Shown one piece after another: positions 15,883-25,599 of a DNA stretch of 64,000 bases. The first letter of the stretch is position 1; every line of letters starts with the position of its first letter. The notes below the pieces were generated by a model. That model saw nothing but the letters and a program-made list of their open reading frames with translations. It had not been told where the DNA came from and did not search any database. This DNA comes from Pantanalinema sp. GBBB05 (GTDB taxonomy: Bacteria; Cyanobacteriota; Cyanobacteriia; Leptolyngbyales; Leptolyngbyaceae): contig VRZD01000005.1 of NCBI GenBank assembly GCA_016743235.1, positions 111,622-175,621 of the forward strand. The letters run 5' to 3'. Position numbers and translations under genes: made by a program.

Positions 15883-16140
15883 ATGAAGAGGGATAGGTCA
15901 GCAATGGAAGATGATTTACGGGCAGAGTATGACTTAAAGAGCCTGCGAGTCAGAAGATTGGGATCTGGACGAAGAAGTTTTGGTGAAACAACAGTCCGTT
16001 TAGACCCTGATGTTGCAGCGATGTTGCCTGACGCTGATGCAGTCAATGAGGCTTTAAGGTTTTTGATTAGAGGCATGCATAATCACCAAGCCCTGATCCC
16101 AAAACCACAGGCTAGTAATTCAAATGCACCGGATGGTTAA
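15883..16140 (+). CDS. Small antitoxin-like protein
   Basis: This 85-residue protein starts at ATG 15883, with a possible alternative start at 15904. The N-terminal half is charged (EDDLRAEYDLKSLRVRRLG). It is followed by a strand-helix-helix pattern, TTVRLDPDVAAMLPDADAVNEALRFLIR, which resembles a ribbon-helix-helix antitoxin in the BrnA style. The last 15 residues look unstructured. No toxin gene is adjacent. Close relatives are, as I recall, common solo genes in cyanobacteria. The function is unassigned. Confidence 0.55.
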   Translation: MKRDRSAMEDDLRAEYDLKSLRVRRLGSGRRSFGETTVRLDPDVAAMLPDADAVNEALRFLIRGMHNHQALIPKPQASNSNAPDG

Positions 16141-16243
16141 GATTTGCTGGTGCTGAGTTCGAGGATATCTACTGCCGCTGATTTGAGCCGTTATCTTCTT
16201 TTCGGGAGATTTGAAGGTTGTGACGCACAGTTCTTTGAGCGAT

Positions 16244-16534
16244 CGCGGCGATGTCTCAACAATTGACTGAAATTAGTTAGCCAATGACCTGTTTGTTTGC
16301 GGAAAATACTGAAATGAGTAAGCAAACTCCAGTTTGAGAAAGCAAGTTGCCAGTTTACTTGCGGAAAACACTGAAATGAGAAAGCTGATCGCCTGTTGAC
16401 TTACTCAAAACCTGGAAACGAGTTAACAAATAGGCAAAATGAGTTAGCCAAATGCCTATTTGCTTATAGAAAACATAAAAACAGAAAGCAAACAGGCATT
16501 TTCTGAATTGAAATCGTTGCAAGCTGGACGCGAT
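16244..16534 (-). repeat. Dispersed ~290-bp repeat, copy A
   Basis: This stretch is the reverse complement of 45304-45594 with scattered substitutions. It starts at CGCGGCGATG and ends at GCTGGACGCGAT. Inside, it is built of degenerate units around 35 bases (GCGGAAAAnACTGAAATGAG, AAGCAAACT..., AAATAGGC...). The reverse strand is open but codes for low-complexity, repetitive Phe/Leu-rich text. I see no transposase and no clear terminal inverted repeats. It ends 120 bases before the GNAT start. Confidence 0.85.
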
Positions 16535-16654
16535 TGTGTGTACATACATTTTGACGTTGAATATACAGTTAGGCATATCAGTAATTACCTTGTTAGGGAT
16601 GTAACGACAGATTATCAAGCATCAATACTCAATGATGGCGCTACTGGCATTGTT

Positions 16655-17254
16655 ATGAGTCAAGGCCGAACACTTCCACCCAACTACACAATTCGTCCAG
16701 TTAGAAACCTAACAGATAGATGGGCAGTTTTCAGGTTGCTAATTTTGGAACGCGCGCGCGAGCCTGATCGTCTTAATTCAACCCCAGAAGGACAATATTC
16801 CTACATTCTTCCGCTGGTTTTACTATTATTTTTTACTATTTTATTCCTGGGCTTCGTAGTCCCAATCAATAATTGGTTTTATGTAATTTTTATGTTTGGA
16901 TTAATCTTTCTTGGGTTAGTTGGTGCCCTTTTGCTGCTTCTCTTCCGTGATCTTTTTATAGAGAATGGGCGAAGCCTGATGATTGCATTAGATCGAGGGC
17001 AAGTAGTCGGTTCTGCGCTGATGGCTGTTCGAGGAAATTACTCGGTTTTACTCGGACTATACGTTGCTCCTAGACATCGTCGTAGAGGCATAGGCAGCCA
17101 ATTGGTTCAGCATCTTCTCAGCAGAAACGCCCTTCCTGTATACCTGAATGCACCTGCTGATTTGCGCCCATTTTATACCCGCTTTGGCTTCGTTGAAACC
17201 AATGTAAAAAGGGGGTATAACATGGTCATACATGTTGTGCCGCTGAGCGCTTAA
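16655..17254 (+). CDS. GNAT acetyltransferase with inserted transmembrane hairpin
   Basis: This is an acyl-CoA-dependent N-acyltransferase fold. I start it at ATG 16655 (MSQGRTLPPNYTIRPV), giving 199 residues. An upstream TTG frame runs through the dispersed repeat and is not credible. The first GNAT strand/helix (IRPVRNLTDRWAVFRLLILE) is followed by two hydrophobic helices, about residues 48-70 and 75-97. The rest of the fold then follows (MIALDRGQVVGSALMAVRG, LGLYVAPRHRRRGIGSQLVQHLL). RRRGIG is the acetyl-CoA pyrophosphate loop. The active domain therefore seems tethered to the membrane by a hairpin inserted inside it. The substrate is unknown. It is convergent with the cyclase gene. Confidence 0.8.
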   Translation: MSQGRTLPPNYTIRPVRNLTDRWAVFRLLILERAREPDRLNSTPEGQYSYILPLVLLLFFTILFLGFVVPINNWFYVIFMFGLIFLGLVGALLLLLFRDLFIENGRSLMIALDRGQVVGSALMAVRGNYSVLLGLYVAPRHRRRGIGSQLVQHLLSRNALPVYLNAPADLRPFYTRFGFVETNVKRGYNMVIHVVPLSA

Positions 17255-17320
17255 TCGAGACAGTAGCCTGAAGCCGATCTCATATTGGGATTTTATTCCT
17301 GTAAGGAAACAGAAAAGTAT

Positions 17321-19333
17321 TCACTCGGCAATTGGCTCAAGGTCAATCTGTGTAATCCGATCGCGACCTTGCCGTTTCGATTCATACAACGCTGTATCAG
17401 CGGCTTGCAACAGATCATTCGGTTGCTGTGGCAATGCGGGAATACACGTAGCAATGCCCAGACTTACGGTGACATAAGGTGCAACCGACGATCGGCAATG
17501 GGGAATTTGCCGTTGATGCAGGCATTGACGAATCCGTTCAGCGACTCGTAAAGCACCATCTGCATTAGTGTCTGGCAAAATTACCACAAATTCTTCTCCC
17601 CCATAGCGAGCCACTAAATCGCCAGGTCGGTTAATCGCCTGGGTTAAAACGTTAGCAAACTGCTTGAGACATTGATCGCCCATCGGGTGTCCGTAAGTAT
17701 CGTTGTAGGCTTTAAACTCGTCCAAATCACATAAGATGATTGACAATGGCTGTTGCGATCGCCCACACCGTCGCCACTCCAATTCAAACACTTCATTGAA
17801 ATAGAGACGATTGGCAATCTGAGTTAAACCATCCATATACGCTTGCTGGCGAAGTTGCTGCTCCAGTTGCTTAATTTCACTAATTTCCATCAACACAATC
17901 CCCACCTGAGTTGGCGTTTGGGCTAAATTCAAAATTGGAAAATAAGTTGCTAACCAAGTTTGTATGGGGTTGTCTTGATGTGGGAGTTGGTTGTTCTCCT
18001 CGCGATTCAAAACAGGTTGCCCCGTGCTGAGAACTTGGTGATAGACGGGTTCGATCTCAGAAGCTAAATCAGGTTGAATCTCCCGGATCGATCGACCAAT
18101 GTGAGATTCAGCCGGTAGATTGTGCATCGCTGCCATCAAGGTGTTGACCCGAACATAGCGCAACTCCCGATCGACAATGCCCAGCCCCACCGGAGCCACG
18201 GAAAAGAACCCATCCAAAATTGCCTGACTTTCCCGCAGTTGAGCGGTACGATCGCTGACTTGCTGCTCCAGGCTTAATAAGGTCTTTTCCAAACTCAATT
18301 CCACGGCTTTTTGGGCATTTAAAGCACCCCGTAAGACCAAACTGGAAACGGAGCAAACCGCAATAAACGATTGCAGGATCACCAAGGAATAGGTGGGGGA
18401 ATTCCCAGCAAAAACACCCAGGCTATGCGCTGTACTGACGATCGCAATCATGGCAATCAGACTGACCAACGCACTCGTCGCGAAATTACCCAACCGTAGC
18501 CCAGACCAAATCAGCACCAGCAGCAACACATACTCCACTGGGTAGCCTTGCCCAAAAATTAACCAGCAAAGACCCAGGGTTGTCCCCAAAATTCCCAGCA
18601 CTTCCTGGCGAAGTCGGGGATGCACTGATTCGGCGGCTTGCGACCAGAATAGTAGGGTTGGCGTAAACACCAAGATTGCCACTACTCCGGCTGACCACCA
18701 TGTAAACCAGGAAATCCCGTAGTTTGACCAAGGCACAATGCCCACCAACGCCGAGGTGGTAATCCCGATAAATGCAGGCAGCATTGGCGCGATCGTCGCT
18801 GCCACCACAAAACTGATGACGGTTTGCATTCGGTCTAAGGACGGTGGTCTATGGGTGAGCCGCTGGATCATACCCACACCAATCACAGGTTGCAGGCTGT
18901 TCGCTACAGCACACGCCACGATCGCCACGATGTCGCTGGAAATGGGCCAGGATAATGACATTGTGAGCTGGTTCCACAGCATGAACGCGATCGAGCCCAG
19001 GGCAATTCCGGGTAATGCCCGCCGACCAAACCAAGTGACAAACGCGAAGGTTAAACCAGAAGGGAGCCAAACGGCTGTAATTTTACCGGGTAACATCGCA
19101 AACTCCAGGCTGAACTTGGCGGTGATCGCATAAATGACCGCAATGATCAGCGTTTTCAGTAGCAAATCTGATGCTTTCGGTTTGGCTAAATGAAAGAGAG
19201 TGAACAAATAATCTAGTGTGACCTTTCGCTGAGAAGTCCGGGATTGTTCCCTTAACGCCATATTAATCCCCTGTGCCTGGCAGATGAGATTGCGCAGTTT
19301 GCCAACGAGTTGTGCTTTTGCTCGTAGGCTCAA
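17321..19333 (-). CDS. MASE1-PAS-GGDEF diguanylate cyclase
   Basis: This membrane sensor makes cyclic di-GMP from two GTP. It has 670 residues: an N-terminal cytoplasmic tail, an eight-helix MASE1 domain (about 55-345, with ITAVWLPSGLTFA), a coiled coil (345-372), a PAS domain (372-490) and a GGDEF domain (495-660). The active-site motif is GGEEF near residue 578 and should be active. The inhibitory I-site RPGD sits five residues upstream of it, so product feedback is likely. An ATG further in (INMALREQ, residue 25) is a possible alternative start. There is no EAL domain. The signal sensed is unknown. Confidence 0.94.
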   Translation of the reverse strand: MSLRAKAQLVGKLRNLICQAQGINMALREQSRTSQRKVTLDYLFTLFHLAKPKASDLLLKTLIIAVIYAITAKFSLEFAMLPGKITAVWLPSGLTFAFVTWFGRRALPGIALGSIAFMLWNQLTMSLSWPISSDIVAIVACAVANSLQPVIGVGMIQRLTHRPPSLDRMQTVISFVVAATIAPMLPAFIGITTSALVGIVPWSNYGISWFTWWSAGVVAILVFTPTLLFWSQAAESVHPRLRQEVLGILGTTLGLCWLIFGQGYPVEYVLLLVLIWSGLRLGNFATSALVSLIAMIAIVSTAHSLGVFAGNSPTYSLVILQSFIAVCSVSSLVLRGALNAQKAVELSLEKTLLSLEQQVSDRTAQLRESQAILDGFFSVAPVGLGIVDRELRYVRVNTLMAAMHNLPAESHIGRSIREIQPDLASEIEPVYHQVLSTGQPVLNREENNQLPHQDNPIQTWLATYFPILNLAQTPTQVGIVLMEISEIKQLEQQLRQQAYMDGLTQIANRLYFNEVFELEWRRCGRSQQPLSIILCDLDEFKAYNDTYGHPMGDQCLKQFANVLTQAINRPGDLVARYGGEEFVVILPDTNADGALRVAERIRQCLHQRQIPHCRSSVAPYVTVSLGIATCIPALPQQPNDLLQAADTALYESKRQGRDRITQIDLEPIAE

Positions 19334-19486
19334 GTCCTTCTATGGTAAAGATTCCCTACCCTATAGAATTGTCACGCCCTAATTAGCCTGATCAAGCTAA
19401 CTGCTGGCTCGACGGGGCAAAACCCCGATCGCTGGTTTAGAATCAACCTGCCGGATTGTGATTGACGTTGCGATCGCTGATTGCCT

Positions 19487-21019
19487 ATGCGCTGGTTCAA
19501 ACCCTTTGCTTCCCGATCGACGCCCTGGTTTAGCCTGGGATTGCTAGGACTGTGGTTATTTGCCTTGGGACTCCGATTTTGGGGCTTGGGACGATTTAAT
19601 AGCCTGGTCTTTGACGAAATTTACTACGTCAAATTTGCCCATAATTACCTGTCCCAAACGCCATTCTTTGATGGGCATCCGCCGCTGAGTAAATATCTGA
19701 TTGCGATCGGGATTTGGCTTGGCAACCAATTACCGATCGGGCATGATACCGCTAATACAGCAGTAGGAGCGCTTTATACCACCTGGAGTTATCGCTGGCT
19801 GAATGCTCTGACTGGCTCACTGATTCCATTAGTCGTCGCTGGGATTGCCTATGAAATTAGTCAACGGCGCAGTTATGCCTTAGTTGCCGGATGGTTCATG
19901 GCGCTCGATGGTTTGTTTTTGGTGGAATCTCGTTATGCTCTGAACAATGTCTATCTGGTGATCTTCGGGTTGTTGGGCTGGTGGTCACTGTTACGATCGC
20001 TCGCTGCCCCTCGATCGCAATCCCGTACCCTCTGGTTATTGCTCTCTGGCATCTGGTTTGGGGCATCGGCTTCAGTGAAATGGAACGGTTTGTGGTTCCT
20101 GCTGGGGGCGTATGGCATGTGGGCGATCGCCTGGAATATTCGTTGGCTGCGATCGTGGCAACCGCCGACTTCAGACCTGGATGAAGATGAGGGATTACCA
20201 GCCGAGCCAGAATCCCCTAACCTCCTGGAACGCTTAACCCGTCTGAGTTGGTGGCAGTTCGGGCTGTATTTGGGTATTGTTCCAGTGGTGTTCTACTTCC
20301 TGGAATGGATTCCGCACCTGCAACTGAATGCCAAAGCCGGATTATGGCAGGATTTTTGGGAATTGCAATCGCAGATTTTGACCTATCACGAACGAGTCGG
20401 GGACGGTCCCAAAATTCATCCTTACTGTTCTCGTTGGTTTACCTGGATCATGATGTTGCGTCCGGTGGCTTACTTTTATCAGATTACTGGTCGGCATGAT
20501 CCATTACCCACGGGGAAAACTCCACCAACGACCAGCCCAGACAAGGTAATTTATGATGTTCATGCGATCGGGAATCCGATTTTGTGGTGGTTAGCCTCCG
20601 CCGCGATCGTGCTGCTGCTGTGGGCATTGGCGCAATCCCTCGATCGCTGGTTAGCCACCCGGCATTCGCCCCCAGCGGAATTAGCCTTTGGCGATCGCTG
20701 GACACAGTTAAGTTCTAGCGAGATGTGGCTGGGATTATTCTTGGTGGTCAATTATGCCGCTAATCTGGTGCCCTGGATGCCCGTCACGCGCTGTACATTT
20801 CTGTATCACTACATGGGCGCGTCGGTGTTCTCGACGATGGCGATCGCCTGGTTTGTCGATCGCTGGTTACGTAGCGCTGATTCTCAGTCACGGGTGATTG
20901 GCATTGCTACCATTTTGATTATTTTGGCTGGCTTTATCTTCTGGCTGCCGCTCTATTTGGGCTTGCCCCTGTCGCCGACAGAATTTAACTATCGCCTGTG
21001 GTTTCGCACTTGGGTTTAA
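19487..21019 (+). CDS. PMT-family (dolichyl-P-mannose type) glycosyltransferase
   Basis: This polytopic GT-C enzyme transfers a sugar from a lipid-phosphate carrier to protein or glycan outside the membrane. I start it at ATG 19487, and a TTG two codons upstream is unlikely. It has 510 residues with about ten membrane helices. The acidic catalytic motif FDEIYYVKFA and the loop HPPLSKYLI lie in the first large loop (about 45-70). PWMPVTRCTFLYHYMGA near the C-terminus matches the four-helix C-terminal domain of protein mannosyltransferases. An acidic linker (DLDEDEGLPAEPE) is near 228. Its 3' end overlaps convergent trmB by 35 bases. Confidence 0.92.
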   Translation: MRWFKPFASRSTPWFSLGLLGLWLFALGLRFWGLGRFNSLVFDEIYYVKFAHNYLSQTPFFDGHPPLSKYLIAIGIWLGNQLPIGHDTANTAVGALYTTWSYRWLNALTGSLIPLVVAGIAYEISQRRSYALVAGWFMALDGLFLVESRYALNNVYLVIFGLLGWWSLLRSLAAPRSQSRTLWLLLSGIWFGASASVKWNGLWFLLGAYGMWAIAWNIRWLRSWQPPTSDLDEDEGLPAEPESPNLLERLTRLSWWQFGLYLGIVPVVFYFLEWIPHLQLNAKAGLWQDFWELQSQILTYHERVGDGPKIHPYCSRWFTWIMMLRPVAYFYQITGRHDPLPTGKTPPTTSPDKVIYDVHAIGNPILWWLASAAIVLLLWALAQSLDRWLATRHSPPAELAFGDRWTQLSSSEMWLGLFLVVNYAANLVPWMPVTRCTFLYHYMGASVFSTMAIAWFVDRWLRSADSQSRVIGIATILIILAGFIFWLPLYLGLPLSPTEFNYRLWFRTWV

Positions 21020-21641
21020 CAAATAAAGCTCGATAGACCGGGAGTTCTCGTTCTAAAACGGAAACTTCCCGTTCAGTAGGAATCGGTAAGGGATTCTCGG
21101 GTAGCCAGTCAGCCTGCTGTAGCGCAAAGGCAGGGTGGGCTTGGAAGCGATCGCGCATTTCCACTGCCACTTCCTGAATATCGGATTGGATGAATAGAGT
21201 CCCGGCTGGACTGAGAAACTCGGCTAACACCTTCACCAGATCGGGAGTCACAACGCGGCGTTTTTGGTGACGACGTTTGAACCAGGGATCAGGGAATTGG
21301 ATTGTCACCCGCTGCAAGATACCTGCGGGTAAAGAACTCAAGATCGGACGGAGGGAATTATTCGCATTACAGAATAAATAATGCAGGTTCGTTAGTCCGG
21401 CGTCCGATCGCCATTCGTTTGCTTGATCGACCAAAGGTTCCCGAATCTCTAATCCTAAAAAGTTCCAGTCCGGATAGTGAGTCGCCATGTCCAGCAAAAA
21501 TCGCCCTTTACCTGCGCCAATGTCGAGATGCAAGGGGCGATCGAGGTGGGCATAAATTTCTCTCCAGCTAGGCGGCTGAATTGCCGTCTGGTACTTCTGG
21601 CTCAGGGGATTAACGTGTTCGCGGACTCGGACGATCGACAT
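20985..21641 (-). CDS. trmB: tRNA (guanine-46-N7)-methyltransferase TrmB
   Basis: This SAM-dependent enzyme makes m7G46 in tRNA. The start at 21641 (MSIVRVREHVNPLSQKY) fits the family and gives 218 residues. The longer frame upstream would run into the divergent phosphoesterase gene. Motifs: SAM-binding LHLDIGAGKGRFLLDMA, LEIREPLV, and the family hallmark FPDPWFKRRHQKRRVV. It is divergent from the phosphoesterase gene with only 16 bases between starts, so promoters must overlap coding sequence. It is convergent with the PMT gene. Confidence 0.96.
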   Translation of the reverse strand: MSIVRVREHVNPLSQKYQTAIQPPSWREIYAHLDRPLHLDIGAGKGRFLLDMATHYPDWNFLGLEIREPLVDQANEWRSDAGLTNLHYLFCNANNSLRPILSSLPAGILQRVTIQFPDPWFKRRHQKRRVVTPDLVKVLAEFLSPAGTLFIQSDIQEVAVEMRDRFQAHPAFALQQADWLPENPLPIPTEREVSVLERELPVYRALFVKPKCETTGDS

Positions 21642-21657
21642 GCTATAGATTGGTGAT

Positions 21658-22761
21658 ATGAACTTGAATTTTCGGTTTGCGGTCATTAGCGATTTGCACA
21701 TCGCCCTGCCTCACACGATTTGGCATCATCCCAGCCGTTTACATCTAGTGGAGGTCAGCATTCCGGCATTGGAATGCATTCTGGAACGATTGAGCCATCT
21801 AGATCTGGATTTTCTGCTGCTACCCGGTGATTTAACTCAACACGGAGAGCCAGAAAACCATGCCTGGTTAGCCGATCGCTTGGCAAAACTGCCTTATCCA
21901 GCTTACGTGATCCCCGGTAATCATGATGTGCCGCACTTGGAAGCCATGAGTACCGCGATCGGGCTGGCGGACTTTCCCCATTACTATCAAAAATTTGGCT
22001 ATGCGGATCCGATGCGATTGTATTACACCTGTCCGTTACTGCCCGGAGTCCGATTAATTGCCCTCAATTCCAATCAGTTCGATGCTCAAGGTAAGCAGAT
22101 AGGCCGGATGGATCCAGCTCAATTGGGCTGGTTAGAACAGGTGTTAACGGAGTTTCGGGATGAATTGTTGTTAGTGATGATTCATCACAATGTCTTAGAA
22201 CATCTACCTGGTCAAGCCAGCAGCCCAATGGGACGACGCTACATGCTGGACAATGCCCCGGAGTTACTCCAACTCTTACGGCAGGCTGGTGTTCAACTCA
22301 TCTTCACCGGACATTTGCATGTGCAGGATATTGCCTACCAACAGGGCATTTACGACATCACGACGGGTTCTCTCGTCACCTATCCCCACCCCTACCGCAT
22401 TCTGCAATTCCGGACCGACGATCGCGGTCAACACTGGCTGCAAATCGAATCCGATCGCGTCGAACGTTTACCGGAATGGGATACCCTCCAACAAACCTCA
22501 CGGGATTTGATTGGCGATCGCTCGTTACCGTTCATGTTGCAACTACTGACCCAACCACCCCTCTGCTTCCCGAAACCCGAAGCGGAAGTCTGGGCACCCC
22601 ACCTCCGCTATTTCTGGGCAGACATTGCCGATGGGGATGCCATTTTTGACTTTGCCCACTTTCCTCCCCCTGCCCGTCGCTACTTTGAGAGCTTTGGCGC
22701 GATCGATGCCGATGGTCATCTCAGCTTTATCGACAATTATGTATCACTGCTACTCACATAA
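21658..22761 (+). CDS. Calcineurin-like metallophosphoesterase
   Basis: This binuclear-metal phosphoesterase has 367 residues. All metal motifs are present: SDLH near residue 11, GDLTQHGE near 60, GNHDVP near 85, HHN near 180 and GHLHVQ near 222. The fold resembles cyclic-nucleotide or general phosphodiesterases of the CpdA/YfcE superfamily. The C-terminal ~100 residues after the catalytic core are extra. The substrate is not predictable. The start ATG 21658 lies close to trmB. Confidence 0.9.
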   Translation: MNLNFRFAVISDLHIALPHTIWHHPSRLHLVEVSIPALECILERLSHLDLDFLLLPGDLTQHGEPENHAWLADRLAKLPYPAYVIPGNHDVPHLEAMSTAIGLADFPHYYQKFGYADPMRLYYTCPLLPGVRLIALNSNQFDAQGKQIGRMDPAQLGWLEQVLTEFRDELLLVMIHHNVLEHLPGQASSPMGRRYMLDNAPELLQLLRQAGVQLIFTGHLHVQDIAYQQGIYDITTGSLVTYPHPYRILQFRTDDRGQHWLQIESDRVERLPEWDTLQQTSRDLIGDRSLPFMLQLLTQPPLCFPKPEAEVWAPHLRYFWADIADGDAIFDFAHFPPPARRYFESFGAIDADGHLSFIDNYVSLLLT

Positions 22762-23029
22762 GCGGTGCGATCTGGATACTGAGCCATACAGGTGAGAAAA
22801 CTTCTTGACAGTGGATGATGCTAGTTGGCTGAGAACCAGTTGCCCATCGACCGACTGATCAGGGTAAAGCTCCACAGTTTGTGACTAACTCCTGACAGAG
22901 GCAAGAATTTGCAGTGAGCACCTAGTTGATTGGAATTATTGTTTGGTTATGGTTTCCTGGTAGATTAATGAGCTTTTTTGGCAGAAAGAGGGAATTCTGT
23001 CCTGAAGTTGTCTTACTTAAAATTGCCCC

Positions 23030-25525
23030 ATGCCAGGAAGGACGAGTCACTCAGGTTGGATGGTTGACAGAGCGATCGTGGGTTTGCTGGCGTCTATAGG
23101 TATGTATCTTGCTAGCGGTATGTCTGCCCTAGCTCAGGTCATTCCCGATGGCACCCTCTCTAGCACCGTGTCGTCAACTGGAAATAATTTTACGATTACA
23201 AATGGCGATCGCGTGGGCAATAACCTGTTCCATAGTTTCAGCCAGTTCTCTATACCAACTGGAGGATCAGCCTGGTTCAACAATGCCCCCGATGTGCAAA
23301 ATATTTTCAGTCGAGTTACGGGAGGCAAAGCTTCTAATATTGATGGTTTAATTCGGGCAAATGGCAATGCCAATCTGTTTTTGCTTAATCCAGCGGGGAT
23401 TCTGTTTGGTGCCAATGCTCAGTTGAATCTTGGGGGTTCTTTCATTGGCACTACGGCGAGTAGCATTCTCTTTGCGGATGGTGTCCAGTTCAGCGCTACT
23501 CCTCCCCAAACGGCTCCTTTGCTTACCATTAGTGTACCGATCGGCTTGCAAATGGGTCGTAACCCAGGTGCCATTACAGTCCAAGGTTTTGGGCATAATC
23601 TCACCTTTAACCCTACACCCACACAGCTGTTTCCACCCTTCACCCGCGAATCGGATGCTAAAGCGCTCAGGGTGCAACCTGGTAAAACTCTCGCTCTCGT
23701 TGGCGGTGACATCTCACTGGCAGGAGGGCAACTGCTAGCCGAACAAGGCAGGATTGAACTAGGCAGTGTAGAGTCTGGGCAAGTGAATTTGTCTGCTACT
23801 GACGCTGGATTTGCGCTCAGTTATCCGAGAGCCTCTAATTATCGGGATATTCGCTTGGCGCAAGCGGCTTTGCTGGATGCCAGTGGAACCGGCGGCGGCA
23901 TTCACCTCACTGGGCGAAACGTTGCGCTCACCGATGGTTCAACGGTCTTAATGCAAAATGGCGGGGCAACCTCAGCTAGCTCGATCACCGTGAAGGCTGT
24001 AGAGGCGTTGGAAATTTCAGGGACTACAGCCAATGGCTCAGTGCGGAGCAGCTTAACGAATGAAGCGATCGGTGCAGGTGCAGGAGGGGCGATTCAAGTT
24101 TCAACACAACGACTAACCTTGCAAGATGGAGGACAGATCATCACCCGAGGGTTTGGCACAGGGAACGGGGGTGACATTACCATTGATGCCTCCAAGTCGA
24201 TCGATGTGATTGGCTCTGCCCGCCTCAATCCGTTCTTTTTCAGCAGTATCTTTGCGCTAACTCCGGGGGGTGGGTTAGGTCAAGCCGGGGATATCGACAT
24301 TGCCACAGGGCGATTACGAATTTTACAGGGTGGCATTATCACAACGTCATCCTTTGGGTTAGGTTCGGGGGGCAATTTGACGCTGTTTGCCTCCGATCTA
24401 GTAGAAGTAGCGGGTAGCGATCCGGTGTTACAGTCGCCCAGTGATTTGAACGTGGCGACCTTTCAGGCTGGGAATGCCGGTAACATGACGATTCAAACAC
24501 AGCGGTTGCTAGTGCGCGATGGAGCCAAGGTAAGAGCGTCTACGCTAGGCAGCGGCAATGCAGGTAGTCTGACGATCAATGCCAGGCAACGGGTAGAAGT
24601 GAGTAATGGCAGTGCGATCGAATCATCGGTCAATGCCACAACCTTTATCGAACAACTGCTAGGAGTTGCGACCTCCTTGACTGGCAAAGCTGGCGGTATT
24701 ACTCTCAATACCGATCGGCTGGTGATTCAAAATCAAGCTAAGGTCACGGTAGAAAATATTGGTCCTGCGAACGGTGGCACATTACAGGTAAATGCGGGTG
24801 ACATATTGCTCGATCGGGGGGGCACTCTAACTGCCTCAACTAAATCTGGTGAAGGCGGGAATATTTTCCTGCGTGGCAATTCCCTGATTATGCGGCATGG
24901 CAGTCTCATCACCACAAATGCGGGAGGAAATGGCAATGGTGGTAACATCACAATGAAAATTCCGGTGATTGCCGGGGTGGCGAATAGCGATATTGCTGCC
25001 AATGCTGTGCAAGGTCGGGGTGGCAATATCCAAATCACAGCACAAGCCTTATTTGGATTACAATTCCGTCCTCAGTTGACGCTCGAGAATGACATTACAG
25101 CGAGTTCTCAGTTTGGTGTGGTCGGTACTGTGCAAGTCGATACAATCGGGAGTGATCCTCATGTGGATTTAGTGGAATTACCAGCAGATGTCACGGACTC
25201 CTCTCAGCAAATGACCACCGGGTGCGCGGGTGACCAGGAGAGCAGCTTTGTGGCGACTGGACGGGGAGGGATACCGCAAGATCCAACTCATCAAGTGACG
25301 ACCGATCGCACCTGGAATGATATTCGCGACCTGTCTGCCTATCGCCAATCCGGTAATCCCGTTGCTCAGGCAACCGCGTCCTCCCCGGTGTTAATTCAGG
25401 CAAGTACCTGGCGTTATCAGCCTGACGGGACAGTAGAATTGATTGCCGAACCTGACAGGGGCATTCTCCCAACCTTTGCGGCTACTACCTGTAGTGGGTT
25501 GGCAATACCTCCCGACTCCCCTTAG
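23030..25525 (+). CDS. Hemagglutinin-type exoprotein with TPS domain (1)
   Basis: This secreted, probably beta-helical adhesin has 831 residues: signal peptide about 1-36 (ending SALAQ) and a two-partner-secretion domain at 37-190. The TPS domain has the typical GDRVGNNLFHSFSQFSI, IFSRVTGG and RANGNANLFLLNPAGILFG. A long repeat region follows (GNGGDITI, GNAGNMTI, GNAGSLTI), forming a parallel helix. The C-terminal part (LVELPADVTDSSQQM, then GCAGDQ...FVATGRGGIPQDP) is the cyanobacterial ending seen also in the gene at 39616. No TpsB/Omp85 outer-membrane partner lies in the window. The likely role is surface attachment or sheath structure. Confidence 0.88.
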   Translation: MPGRTSHSGWMVDRAIVGLLASIGMYLASGMSALAQVIPDGTLSSTVSSTGNNFTITNGDRVGNNLFHSFSQFSIPTGGSAWFNNAPDVQNIFSRVTGGKASNIDGLIRANGNANLFLLNPAGILFGANAQLNLGGSFIGTTASSILFADGVQFSATPPQTAPLLTISVPIGLQMGRNPGAITVQGFGHNLTFNPTPTQLFPPFTRESDAKALRVQPGKTLALVGGDISLAGGQLLAEQGRIELGSVESGQVNLSATDAGFALSYPRASNYRDIRLAQAALLDASGTGGGIHLTGRNVALTDGSTVLMQNGGATSASSITVKAVEALEISGTTANGSVRSSLTNEAIGAGAGGAIQVSTQRLTLQDGGQIITRGFGTGNGGDITIDASKSIDVIGSARLNPFFFSSIFALTPGGGLGQAGDIDIATGRLRILQGGIITTSSFGLGSGGNLTLFASDLVEVAGSDPVLQSPSDLNVATFQAGNAGNMTIQTQRLLVRDGAKVRASTLGSGNAGSLTINARQRVEVSNGSAIESSVNATTFIEQLLGVATSLTGKAGGITLNTDRLVIQNQAKVTVENIGPANGGTLQVNAGDILLDRGGTLTASTKSGEGGNIFLRGNSLIMRHGSLITTNAGGNGNGGNITMKIPVIAGVANSDIAANAVQGRGGNIQITAQALFGLQFRPQLTLENDITASSQFGVVGTVQVDTIGSDPHVDLVELPADVTDSSQQMTTGCAGDQESSFVATGRGGIPQDPTHQVTTDRTWNDIRDLSAYRQSGNPVAQATASSPVLIQASTWRYQPDGTVELIAEPDRGILPTFAATTCSGLAIPPDSP

Positions 25526-25599
25526 CAGGTGGCTAATTTACAGCATTGAAGTCACTTTTGGGTAAGTCTTCTCAGGGGCTTTCAGCGCAATCCACAGCG

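Noticed and set aside
16460..16654. N-terminal extension of the GNAT gene from TTG 16460
   Set aside because: It runs through the dispersed repeat. Homology-like sequence begins only after the ATG at 16655.
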